DNA of 64,000 nucleotides, from positions 310,001 through 374,000 of the forward strand of contig JBAJFG010000091.1 in the NCBI GenBank assembly GCA_037903475.1, written 5' to 3'. Position 1 is the stretch's first letter, and every line of letters starts with the position of its first letter. Source of the stretch: Ancylostoma caninum. Taxonomy: Eukaryota; Nematoda; Chromadorea; Rhabditida; Ancylostomatidae. The position numbers and the translations under genes are program-made. Below the pieces are notes generated by a model that saw nothing but the letters and a program-made list of their open reading frames with translations, made no database searches and had not been told where the DNA came from. Positions 1-10,681 of this stretch are shown here, piece after piece.

Positions 1-1880
1 TACTTGTACAGAAGACTCTCAAGCTACAATACAACCAAAACATTTGGTCTTTAGAAATGAACAATAATTTTCATTCATTCTCTGAGTGACGAATAAATGT
101 ATTTTTCCTGACCTCTGTGTCAATATTGCGGGCGTTACACTCCTCATCCTTCTTTGGATCTGATCGATAAGTAACAATAATCCAACGCTTGAACAGCCAT
201 CTTGAAAACAGCATTTCAAGATCATCAAAAGTTTCTTGAATTGTCAGCCACAAAACCCCAGAACAATAGTAAGATAAGATGTGATATAATTGATGTGACT
301 CAATATTTTCTTTGCAATTCTTGGGAAAACAAGATTATTCCGTGGAATAACTGCGACAAGTAAAAGATAATCAGTAGGCTCTCGCTCCATATAATAATTG
401 GCAATCATTTTCGCCACAATGGTCTAGGGGTGCTGCTGGTAAATTCATTCACTGTAAAAGTGTTCACCGACCAATTTCTTTTCTATCGTGCTTCCGAGCA
501 TTGGCACTGTCTTTCTATCCCCCACCGTGGTGAATTTACTGCAAAGTAGAAGAGTTGGAAAAAAGGGGGATTTCGTATTGCAAGCTCATATAAAAAACAA
601 GCATGTACAAATTGCTAGTTATTCCCCTTGTATTCGTTCTTCTTGAACAATGGATGTACCACAGGTTATGAATCAATGTTGACCACTTGTACGTGCGAGG
701 TGTTGTTCTAATGACAAACCTGAGCTGATCCAACGATGAGTGAGGTTGATCATACACATTATATCTATGTAGCTCCTCAACGAATGTTGCCTTAAAACTC
801 GCTGAATCTCCTATCACTTTATCAATGTATGACAGGTGACAATGATATGTATACTTAAGGCTACACTTTTCTTAGAGTCCTATGGAGACGTAGCCAAAAA
901 AAAACTGTACCCATATAATCTCGGCTTTCCTTGCATTCTCGCTGCCCAACCTCAACTTGGCATAATTATACATCCATCTTCTGTCCAGGCGAATACGTAC
1001 GTGATTGGGAAGATAGTGCTGAAGCAATGAACACTATGACCTGAGTTCAACTCTAACGACTAGGAAGCGCAGGGTGCTAAGGTTAATATGGTCATTAGGA
1101 TTCCGACGACGAACTCACTTCGTATGCGGGAGTCCACGGATAGTACTCTTCGAAACAATCATTCTCTCCACCTTTGTGTGAGCTTTTCTCTCTCCACTTC
1201 CTGTCGTTCCTTGAACGATATCTTTCCAGCACTTCTTCCCCTGTCCACATAGTTATCGGATCACGTGCGGGTGATATTCTCTTAGGCAGCGTTCTCATAA
1301 TAACCCAGATCAGACTGCTGTACAGCTGTAAGACTAGCTGGGCTATGAACTTGGAATTCTCTCTTAGAAAAAAGCAAAGAAAAGTAAAAAAAAAAGTTGG
1401 GAAAAGTGAGATGAAGCAAGCGAAAGAAAGAAAACCGAAGGCGTAGTGAAGGCTGATTGAAGAATGCTGCCCAGAGTTTTCAATGTGGAAAGCACCAATA
1501 GTAGTCTGCAACACCATATGGAGTAAAACCAGGCCATGAAAATGAAAATGTTCTTTCGAGTAAAACCAGGTCATGAAAATAAAAATGTTCTTTCTCAAAC
1601 TACCGAAGATTGTTATTATACTTCATTTTATCGAGCTATCCGGACGGAACAATGTGGTAACATACCCATTTGAAAAGGAGTTTGTTACCCAGTCGCAGAA
1701 TGCTGTTTGTAACAGCCACACACTGCTTAATATCCATGGCCCGATGAATGTGAAGTAAACATCGCGATGGCACTGAAGTGGAGCACAAAGGATTTCACGA
1801 AAATACTTAGCGATTTCATTATTAGTACTTGACAACTGTTATAAATAATCCTACTAATTTAGCTAACAAAGGGGTGCTCT
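1..1880. other. no gene recognised
   Basis: Only short frames are present, with no family motif or paired splice sites. The one clear structure is a 38-bp direct duplication at about 1521-1596. Confidence 0.6.
1521..1596. repeat. 38-bp tandem duplication
   Basis: Two adjacent copies of a unit that starts GAGTAAAACCAG and ends ATGTTCTTTC differ at about two positions. Confidence 0.8.
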
Positions 1881-1884
1881 GAAG

Positions 1885-2725
1885 TCCACTGGCGACCTAT
1901 TTGGCGAGAGAATGTGTTTGGCAAGACATTCTACGGGAGAATGGGTCTAGAGTCTGTTTGGCAAGACAAATGGCAAGAGAAGATGTTGCCGACCTATTTT
2001 CCAGGTGTTTGGCAATATAGATTGCGGGAGAATATGCTAACGACCTATTTTCCGGGTGTTTGGCAAAACAAATGGCAAGAGAATATGTTGACGACCCATT
2101 TTCCTGGACAGCACATACGACGCATCGGCGTTGCAGTCGATGAGTCGGGTCAATTATCCAAGTTTGAGGTACGTATCTCAAAGGGAGTCGTACAATGGGA
2201 GAGTGGAGGTGTCCGTTCGAAGTGTCTGCTAGGCAAAATCACAACCTGATTTTTGTATGAGGATATCTCCGTGGTCCTCGCCGCAACATGTACGACAGTG
2301 CGCAGCCTTCTGAACACCACGGCGACGTCCACGTATTTCGTTCCCCCAGGCACGGAATCGATGGACATGATCGATTCAACAACTAGAGGAGGTGCTTCAC
2401 CCAAACTACTTCCTGGATCTGACCATTAAATGTGAATCTTGAACATTGTGGAGATTTTGGAGGCCTCTCCTGGGAATGGGAGGAAATAGGAGCACGTGGC
2501 GAAATCTCACGTACAATGCCAAAGCGCAATTTTTGCATGGCGACCTATTTGGCAAGGTTTGTATGGCGACCTGTTTGGCAAGGTTTGTATGGCGACCCAT
2601 TTGGCGGGACATCATGTTTGGCAAGACATTTGGCGGAGTTCGTTTGCCTGGTTCGTTTGCAAACCCGTTTCCTAGGTTGTCAAACAAACCTCGCCAAATG
2701 GGTCGCCAATGGACTTCAGAGTTGA
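1885..2725. repeat. tandem repeat of about 60 bp with a fold-back end
   Basis: Units contain TGTTTGGCAA, GGCAAGAGAA and CGACCTATTT. At least four lie in 1885-2105 and several shorter ones (GGCGACCTATTTGGCAAG) in 2535-2640. The right end inverts: TCGCCAAATGGGTCGCC at about 2691-2707 is the reverse complement of the repeat core. The open frames here follow from the repeat and are not genes. Confidence 0.8.
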
Positions 2726-2815
2726 GAACGTGGAGAAAATCTCCCACATTGGAAAACATGTGAACGCCTTCAAGAGCATCGAGTCAATATGTTAGGAACA
2801 TGCTTTCAGGGGCTT

Positions 2816-3067
2816 TTAAATAGAGGGGCTTGGCAGCGTTTGTTTTGACAAAATAAGTACTGAAAATAAAACCACTTTCAGAACGTTGATCCTTCGAGCA
2901 GAGTTCATTAGCTCCACGTTCTTTTCAAATCTGTCCTCGTACTGTGATATGTTTCTTTGGACGAATATTGCTTCGTATGAGTACGCTGTTGCAGCAAGCG
3001 CACATATAAAGTTTAGGAGTAGAATTGCAAGCCATAGGTTCAAACTAGCTGGTGAATATCTTCCCAT
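2816..3067 (-). CDS. candidate first exon of a secreted or membrane protein
   Basis: The frame begins MGRYSPASLNLWLAILLLNF and continues ICALAATAYS, a convincing signal peptide or anchor, followed by a polar region with an NIS sequon. A GTTTAG acceptor lies 26 bases upstream of the ATG, suitable for trans-splicing. A donor is probably within 2850-2895. No downstream exon is recognisable before the window ends because the sequence enters a repeat. The product is unknown. Confidence 0.35.
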   Translation of the reverse strand: MGRYSPASLNLWLAILLLNFICALAATAYSYEAIFVQRNISQYEDRFEKNVELMNSARRINVLKVVLFSVLILSKQTLPSPSI

Positions 3068-3099
3068 GCAAGTCCAGGAAGAGATTAGCTAAACGCAGG

Positions 3100-5110
3100 A
3101 AAGTACATTGTGATCTTTGCTATCTTTTAACTTCTAATGAGTAGAACCTGAGTTCCGCATATGGTTTGATCATGAGAGAGATCAAACAAACCTGATCGAA
3201 CGAACCAGAACCAATAGCTATCACGGTACCACCCACTATAGCAAAAGAAAATGCTAGCCGGAACTGGAAGAAAGTGTGGTGTGCTCAAATATCGCTGAAG
3301 CCTTTTTTTGACATGTTTAAGAATCGTGTCTCTGAAGCACAGAGGCAGTACGTTTGTCTAGCCTCCTTTAGCAAATATGTTTGTTAACTTCCTAGTTAAA
3401 CGCAAGTTGCCACCTTCATTCCCACACTGAAATTCACTCCAAGAATGGTGCCTATCCGAGCGGTCATAAAATGCGCAAGAACGTCGATATCAACGAGAAC
3501 AGATCCAAGTGGACAATTTTTCGATGTCCGCTACCCTGCCAGCCGCACCATCAGTGTTGGTGCAGCTGGCACATGAAAGTTCACCTAAGAATGATATAAT
3601 TGTAGCGTTTTGTTCTGTAAAAAGTACATGCAAACGCTCTTGCCAATTCTCTATCCGGCGACCAACTGAAATCAGTCCTGTCAACAAAGTCTTCCGCTTT
3701 TTGTTTCTTCTGAAAACTTTATCACTGTTTCCCCAGGAAATTGTATTGCCGAGCAAAATCTCCTAATGAAGTATGTACAGAAAAACTCACTATGCCCACT
3801 AAAACAATCACCCCTAGATTCCTTAACGGTTGTGTGGACTTGAAAAAGTGTCAAACGCTCTCGTCGAACTGTTTCAATGGAAACAGTTGTGTATTCTAAA
3901 TTTTCTATCCTGTCCTAGCAAGAACTGGGATAATTCATTATTTGAAGTCTTCTTCTCCATCATAAAAAGACAATCTTAATCCTAAATCCTAAATCTCTCT
4001 TTTTCAGACTTTCAGAGAATTTTATTAAGTTTGCTCGACGGTGGACCCCGAAATAATGAAGCACTCGTAGAAAATCCCGGGTTTAAACTCAATGTATAGG
4101 TCCACCACGAGTATTAGCAATGGATTTCAGTAGGCTTCCCTCACTCAGCAAAAACTCTCATGCACAGTAATATTTTCAATTATTGTTCCATTACTCACTC
4201 ACAAAATGGAGCAAAATTTCTTCCTCTATTTTCTCCTCAACCTAACCTATTCAAAGCGGTGTTTCTGCGATACTCTGATTGAACAAACCATCTTTTTCAA
4301 AGTTGGTTTTCTCTCATCAACTTCAAGAACTGTGCAAAACAATTTCGCTCACAAAACGGCTGACAAAAAGGGCAGGGGCATCGACTTTTCTGGATCGGTC
4401 CACATCGAATAGATCGCCCAACTCCGCCGAATCCGCATGAAAGCGACGAGGTTAGGGGTTCCATATAACGAGGATTTCGACGATTTCGACTGCTTTTAAC
4501 ATTAGAACAGTGTTTAGCGCACGCGATTACCTAGAATTGTACCGAAATCTAGAGATGAAAATTTCCGTGGGTGCTGCCTTTAAGGAAAGGACGCGTCGTC
4601 GACAAAGAGCACATTTTTCATGAAACATGTCGTGACAACCTAATCAAACTATCTCTTAACAGCTCATGAGTTACTAAATGAAACTCACTGTTTGACCAAA
4701 GTACCACGAGCTCTTCCCATCTATGTCGTGTGCCCAAATATTGTTGTGTTTGACACGGATGACTTCGCTGGCATTTATTGCTTCGAGAACATATGTGAAA
4801 ATTGCTGAAACACATGTATAGGGCTGAAGTTTCACTTGTGCGTCACGCTACCACATCCCTCTTATCAAACTAATTGAGGAGTTTCTAGGACAGAGCCGCG
4901 CAAACGCCATTATGGCGAAAATCTTGAAATCATGGATCCTTCGGCACAAATCACAGGCATCATCATCATTACAAATCTTCGGCACATCATGAATCCTTCG
5001 GCACAATTTTAAGAAAAACAGAAAACAGCGAAGCGCTTGCACAAGACCGGCAACGGTTGAGAGTTCCCGTTTCCCAGTGTGCATAGCATATGTATATGCT
5101 ATGCATAGCA

Positions 5111-5143
<33 letters not shown>

Positions 5144-6248
5144 GCATAGCATATGTACACAATGCATAGGGGAGTTAAACTAATAAGAGAGATGCTTGGT
5201 CAGTGTGGCCATTTATAATGAGGGGTATATTGCCTTATGCAGCCTGCGATGCTGATTTCCAATCCGTTTTCAGAAGCGGCCAAACTGCTCTCTCTCAAAT
5301 GACTTATGCCCATTTTTGGGGTGAAATAGAGGTTTTCAAAAGATTTCCTTCATTTCCATGTTTTGATGTTTTGACCGGTGTGCATTGTTCTTCGACAATT
5401 TTCGAACCTGTGATTGTTTGTCCGAAGGAAAAGATAAGTATTTCTGCGCTAGGAGGCCCATTTGTACACCAATCTTGAGTGTTGCACAACAGCAGCAATA
5501 ATGGGCATACCTCATCATAGGGAGCAGTTTGGGCGATTTTGAGGACGGATCTGAAACCAGCGTCGCACGCTGCAATGCAGTATACACATCGCAATAAATG
5601 ATCACGCTGACCAAGTATCCTCCCCTTGTAAGCTAATATGTAGAAATTGAGCAAGAATTTGGGGAAAAAACTTTCTTCCTTTCTATGTTCATTTATTTTT
5701 AGATGACGGCCGTAACTTTATCACAACAGCAGTCACCCTGAAGTTTTTTTTGCGTGAACTCACCCATTGTGTAGAATATTGTAGTTGAATGCCATGCAAG
5801 TGTACATTTCCAAAAATTAAGAGCGAGCAGTCCAGGATGATGGAAGAATAAGAAGAGGTAGCCAGCAAACATCAAGAAAATTGAGCGGATCTCTTGATAT
5901 GTTCCTTGTGGGTCCTAGCAATTTTCAGTTCATATTAATTCACTTTCAGTTCAATATTGACATAATACTAACATCAACAACAATTCCGAAAATGTGTGTG
6001 AACATCGCAAAAATTTAAAAGGAATACAATGCGATTTGCGTTACCCTTAAAATCCTCTTGTAGATATGAAGAATAATAATGTGCTGACCTGGTATTAACT
6101 CGGCGAGCTGCAGTTTTAAGCAAAACGTAGCAGGCCAGGCGACCCTCGTAGAATTTTCTTAGTTTCCGGCAGAGCAGAAACAAAATTACGCTCTGTCTGC
6201 CTACTTATACATTATTGTACATACATGCACCACCGTGCAATGTAGATG
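3100..6248. other. no gene recognised
   Basis: The longest frames (for example 3490-3756 minus, with CASCTNTDG) lack a clean acceptor and donor pair. One AT palindrome lies at 5.1 kb. I can support no coding call. Confidence 0.5.
5080..5166. repeat. AT-rich palindrome
   Basis: GCATAGCATATGTATATGCT on the left and GCATAGCATATGTACAC on the right flank a (TA)n core. The block contains several overlapping inverted repeats able to form a cruciform. Confidence 0.8.
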
Positions 6249-8789
6249 CTACAGTATGTCAGAGTAGATCTGGGCATCTTCAGCAAGTGGATTGGTAGGA
6301 AGAACGTTAGAGGTCGACTCTACTATTGTTTGCTCTCCTGGGATATCGTTCTTCTCCTTCCCCACTAGAGAAAGTAAGCAAGACAATGGAGGTTCAAACC
6401 TGCGCGTCACTCGTTCAATCATCTGGGAGAAAGGATGGTGCACCGTACATTAAACATGCATTTTTACCATGAATTAGAAATGGGCATACCATCGACAGAC
6501 CCAGAAAAGCTAGGAAAAAAGAGGGAAAAAAGGTTTTCTCCACCTCTTGGAGGGCCCAGCCGCCAAAATTTCTGAAACAATATTACGAAAAATATTAATT
6601 TCATAACAGCAATAAAAAGTTGCAGACAGATATTCGGAGAATAACGATCGCAATTTCATTACGATTTCCACGCGGTGCTCGTGGGACAAGAACATGAGTT
6701 GCAGGACAAGTACTAAATTCGACCGCTGGCTCTGAGGAATGCGCAATAACTGGATGAAAACATTGTAGGTGAAGGGATTCTACTCAGAGATTCCGGGACG
6801 GCGAACACAGGCCTAGCACTTTTCAACAGCAGTTACATCGCGAGGTGAAAGTTCATTCCTTCCCCCCCCCCCCCGTAAAGGCTGTGTTTTGAGGGCGATG
6901 AACTGGCTTGCATGTCTCTAACCTAGGATCGCAGCTCAATCTGGGGGCAGGGCTGTGTTCGTACTGTAGACTTGAGTAAATAGATGCTTACCCAAGCTCA
7001 TCCATACGAGTAAATAGTCCCGAACGCGTACGCGCTTGCCGCGGCAGCGCTTCGTGGACTCAGCGGTCCCGCGCTGACTTGCAGATACGCGACGCATCCA
7101 CACGCACCCGCACGGCACGGACCTCGTATGCCCGATTATTGCACTGGGCCAAGGTTTTATCCGCGCATCAGCCAGCCTGACGAGTCTCGCAGGACTCGGC
7201 TAGCCTCCGCCGGAGCGGAGTCACGACTAAGCTCTTGTGCTCTACCATCGGCTTATATACACCTCCCAGGAAGCGGTTCGACACGTGGCAAGGAGCATGT
7301 TGAACGCAAGACAGAACGCAGATTGAACGACACTAAAGTTAACCGCGCAGCAACTAGCCCCCTCAACGCAGCCTAAACACGCGGTTTTCCGCTCTATAGC
7401 AGTCGAAATGCAGCCAGCAGAATGCAGTCTTGCAGCAATGTCTGCCTTCCATTTGTTGGGGTGTGGCATGACAGGTTCTGCTGCGTTCGCACTATCGAGT
7501 TATCTGAGCGAAAACTTGCCTTGGAAACACCATCAGGAACGAAATTGTTACAGGACCCGTTCTTTCTGGATTGGTTAACCCATACGTCGGGATTACATGC
7601 AGGTATTCCATCATGACTTTATTGCAATAAATCATGTGGTTAAAGTGTGTTTTCGGAATGATTGCCCGAGACACGTTATTGAACCTTAACTGGGACGTTG
7701 AATATGACAACATTTTTCTGTGTGTATGTTCACTACTGTCACGCAGGGATAACCTTTTTTTTAACACCAATTGATTATTTCCCGTTGGTAACCATTAAAC
7801 GTTCAGATTTCTTCTTGAAAATCTTGCTGAACCTTGTTCTTCCAACTAGGTTTCTCTCTCTCCCTCCCTCTCTCTCTCTTATAGAAATACTCACTTCCTT
7901 AGCCTTCGGAAGGTGAAAGAGAAGGATTGCTTTTCCAATCATCACGAATGTCTCCCCTGAAGTCATGACTAGAACACTGCCAGTAACGGCGGAGAGTACC
8001 GAACTCTAAAATGTAGATAGCTTCGACTCTCCTCATTTGAAAGGTTCTAAACTCTAAGAACTAAAAAGTAAGATTTGTGGAGAAAAAAAGATAAGGTATT
8101 TTTTCATCCATGCTTCCACTTTTTATAGACACTGAAGAATTTGCCTTTATTTGAAAGCTGAAACGCTCATTTGTTTCCATCTTTTTACTTATCGATCCAC
8201 CAGAGGTGGATGCAGATGGGCGGGAGGATGCGTGGGAAAAATATGGGGTCTCCGCCACACTGCACAGCGGGTAATTTCGAACATCTAGCCGATCAAAATT
8301 AATTTTCTAAGGAAAGGGTGGATAAATTCTTTTACTTTTCAGCATATATACTCTGTCTGGTCCGCTGCTTCTATGCACTGCACATGACCCATGGAAGCCA
8401 GAGATTTGAGGCAATTTCTAATAGTTCTGCAATAGAGCCTCAGAGCACAAAATCATGTGCTGAGGAATAATTTTCTGCGCAGCAGTTGCGCCACATAAAT
8501 TTGAGTCTCTATGCGTGTATGTAAACAAATAAGCATGTAAAAAGTGAATATGCATTTCGGTTCCGAGATCCGAGAGACACACATTTCAACAGGATGAGCA
8601 TGATGTGACCTAACGTATTAAACTGCTGGATTCTTTGTCGGAATTTGCAATTAAAAAAATAGTAATTCTAGGACCGTTGCTCGTATAAATAGCCTACTCG
8701 GCCCCAGAATGTTAACTTACATGGAAACCTTATAATTCTTGACAATTCCAGCAGGATTTGTTTAAGGTTTGCTCGATAAAAGTGGTCGC
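6249..8789 (-). CDS. candidate exons of a membrane protein with cytoplasmic tail (incomplete model)
   Basis: Candidate exons: 8721-8789 (TTACAG acceptor, GTAAGTT donor; DHFYRANLKQILLELSRIIR), about 8061-8259 (Ser-rich, ASSRPSASTSGGSISKK), 7895-8005 (TTTTAG acceptor, GTGAGTA donor; VLVMTSGETFVMIGKAILLF, membrane-like) and a terminal exon 6249-6364 (TTTCTCTAG acceptor; NPLAEDAQIYSDIL then stop). The tail has a YSDI motif of the YxxPhi endocytic type. Phases do not yet join, so at least one exon is missing. It may be the 3' end of the mucin/EGF gene or a separate gene. Confidence 0.35.
7020..7380. repeat. GC-rich island of unknown origin
   Basis: This segment is markedly more GC-rich than its surroundings and contains many CpG and short inverted GC motifs (GCCTCCGCCGGAGCGG). 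Frames on both strands are open by composition. It may be a repeat family; no coding motif is visible. Confidence 0.4.
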
Positions 8790-9055
8790 CTGTAAGGAAG
8801 CCCACCATAGGATGTCTTTGAAGACGATATTTTTCCATTTTTGACTGCATTTTCCACCAAATTTTCTACTTCCGTTATTTTTCCACTAAGTGGTCTCTAT
8901 TTCCCCAGTTTCGGTGCTTTTCTTCTCAAATTATCATCTCAAAAGTGGCGCGCTGCCATTTCTCACTTATTTTTACAATGTGCGCTGTTGGAGAGAGTCT
9001 AACAAAACTTATATGTTATTCAGATGCATCTCTTGACCCTCAAATGTCTTGCGTT

Positions 9056-9247
9056 CTAATATCCGCAATGAAATTGCGAAAGCAGAACTGTTTGTGGAAT
9101 TGCAAGCCCATTTCGTTCTAACATTTCGGCAAGATCTGCCCTAGAGAGTAACGATTTCAGCCCACATGGACGTGTTTCCTGTACAGGGTCGCAGTTGGTC
9201 ACAAAAATAACACACATGTTCGCATACAGAAAGATTACTGCTACCCA
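9056..9247 (-). CDS. candidate hydrophobic terminal exon of the mucin/EGF gene
   Basis: After an ATATGCAG acceptor the frame reads WVAVIFLYANMCVIFVTN, long enough to span a membrane, then about 45 residues containing PCGLKSLLSRADLAEMLERNG and a stop. Its start phase (0) fits the donor at 10682, which would give a type I membrane protein with a short tail. The tail lacks the usual basic stop-transfer residues. A nearby Met would also allow it to be a signal-peptide exon of a different gene. Confidence 0.3.
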   Translation of the reverse strand, partial: WVAVIFLYANMCVIFVTNCDPVQETRPCGLKSLLSRADLAEMLERNGLAIPQTVLLSQFHCGY

Positions 9248-10111
9248 CTGCATATATTTTCTTAGTGGAATCTCGTGGAACTTTTTTTTAGATTTACCCG
9301 AAAACACAAATAGGTCACGTGCCTAATTGCTCGTTTTTTAGACACGTTTGTATTTCTTCCCCATGCCTGAGAAATATGATTACTAGGAAATATGAAAGCT
9401 TGTTCCAAGATCTATTAAAAGAATCTTTAATAGGAAATCCAGGCGATAACATAGACGACAGGGACAACTCATAAAGTACTCTTCTGTTTCACGTGGGAGG
9501 TACTGCATAGAAGTGGTATCTTTCCGTTATCTAATCACGCCCCGCCAGGTCATCGGTCGCCAAAAAACCACTTGTGTTGTATGCGCGCACTTTTGGCGAA
9601 TATTTTGGTGCAGTAAACGCGACGTGATATGATAGGTCGGAAAATACATTTTGAGCGGCTAGATTTACGAAAATGCACACTGTGCACTGGAGAGCCAGAT
9701 GGAAAACAAAGTTACTAGAATAGACAATAGATCAAAATATTGTTGTGCAGAATTTTATTTAATTTGTAAAGTAATTTCAAAAGCTTGTCAAGCCATAATT
9801 TCAGAAGCTTGTCAAGCCATTCTCGTGGGGAGAGGGAGCCCTCTGCTTCCGCTATTGCTGTTCACACATTTATTGAATAACCAGCCTGATCTTCATTTCG
9901 TGCTCGCTTCGCTCGCATATTGTCATTGTCCCCGAATAAGATTAGTGTAGGTGAATGAACGGACACTATCCACAGAGAAGTATTCTTTACCGCGGTTCAT
10001 GGAACCATTGACCCACTATGGACAGCTCCTTTCCAACATTTTGTGGTGACGCATTTCGGTTTGCTGTGGTGGAAGCAAACAGCAAAAATTGACCGAGTAA
10101 GTTCAAACTGG

Positions 10112-10325
10112 GATTGAATCTAAACACCGGTGCACCCTTATCTCACCGTTGGAACCTGCCTCCAGAGGTTCCCCCCTTTTTGGACGCTGGCGCACCCTTA
10201 TCACGCCGTTGGACCCGACTCCAGGCGTTCCCCCATTTATGGACGCCGGCGCAAGCTTATCATATCGTTGGACCGTCCCCAGCCGTTCCTCCTATTTTGG
10301 ACGCCGATCACACCGCTAGCCCACC
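10112..10325 (+). repeat. 58-bp minisatellite, copy A
   Basis: Three to four units of about 58 bp share GGACGCCGGCGCACCCTTAT, then CCGTTGGACC and GGCGTTCCCCC. The same family occurs inverted at 55.06-55.29 kb. Confidence 0.9.
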
Positions 10326-10681
10326 TCTAACATACTCCATGCTGCAATCCCCATCCTAGTCACTCCTCACCCGTCTGGTTCATCTTCTCGTTATAAAGGC
10401 ACACTACCCGTCCCTTTCCTGTTGTACGGTCCTAACTTATCTCATTCATTCCGACCGTGCTGAAAACAACTGCCGGCCATTAACATGTCTGAACATGACA
10501 AAAGTGGCCCGAAACACCCTTAAGTCAAGGTAAAAATCAAAATTTACCACGTTTTCGTACATAACTCGATGCGCGGAACACAATGATGTAGGTATTTTCC
10601 GTTTTCGATGGCTGGTTCCCATGCACACACACATGAACTGCCAATTGAGAAGAAGTAAGATACTTCGGATTTCGAGTCTAC

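Noticed and set aside
9056..9160. Weak resemblance of CGLKSLLSRADLAEMLERNGL to the N-terminus of C-type lysozymes
   Set aside because: Spacing of Cys and the catalytic Glu do not match, and the frame stops shortly after.
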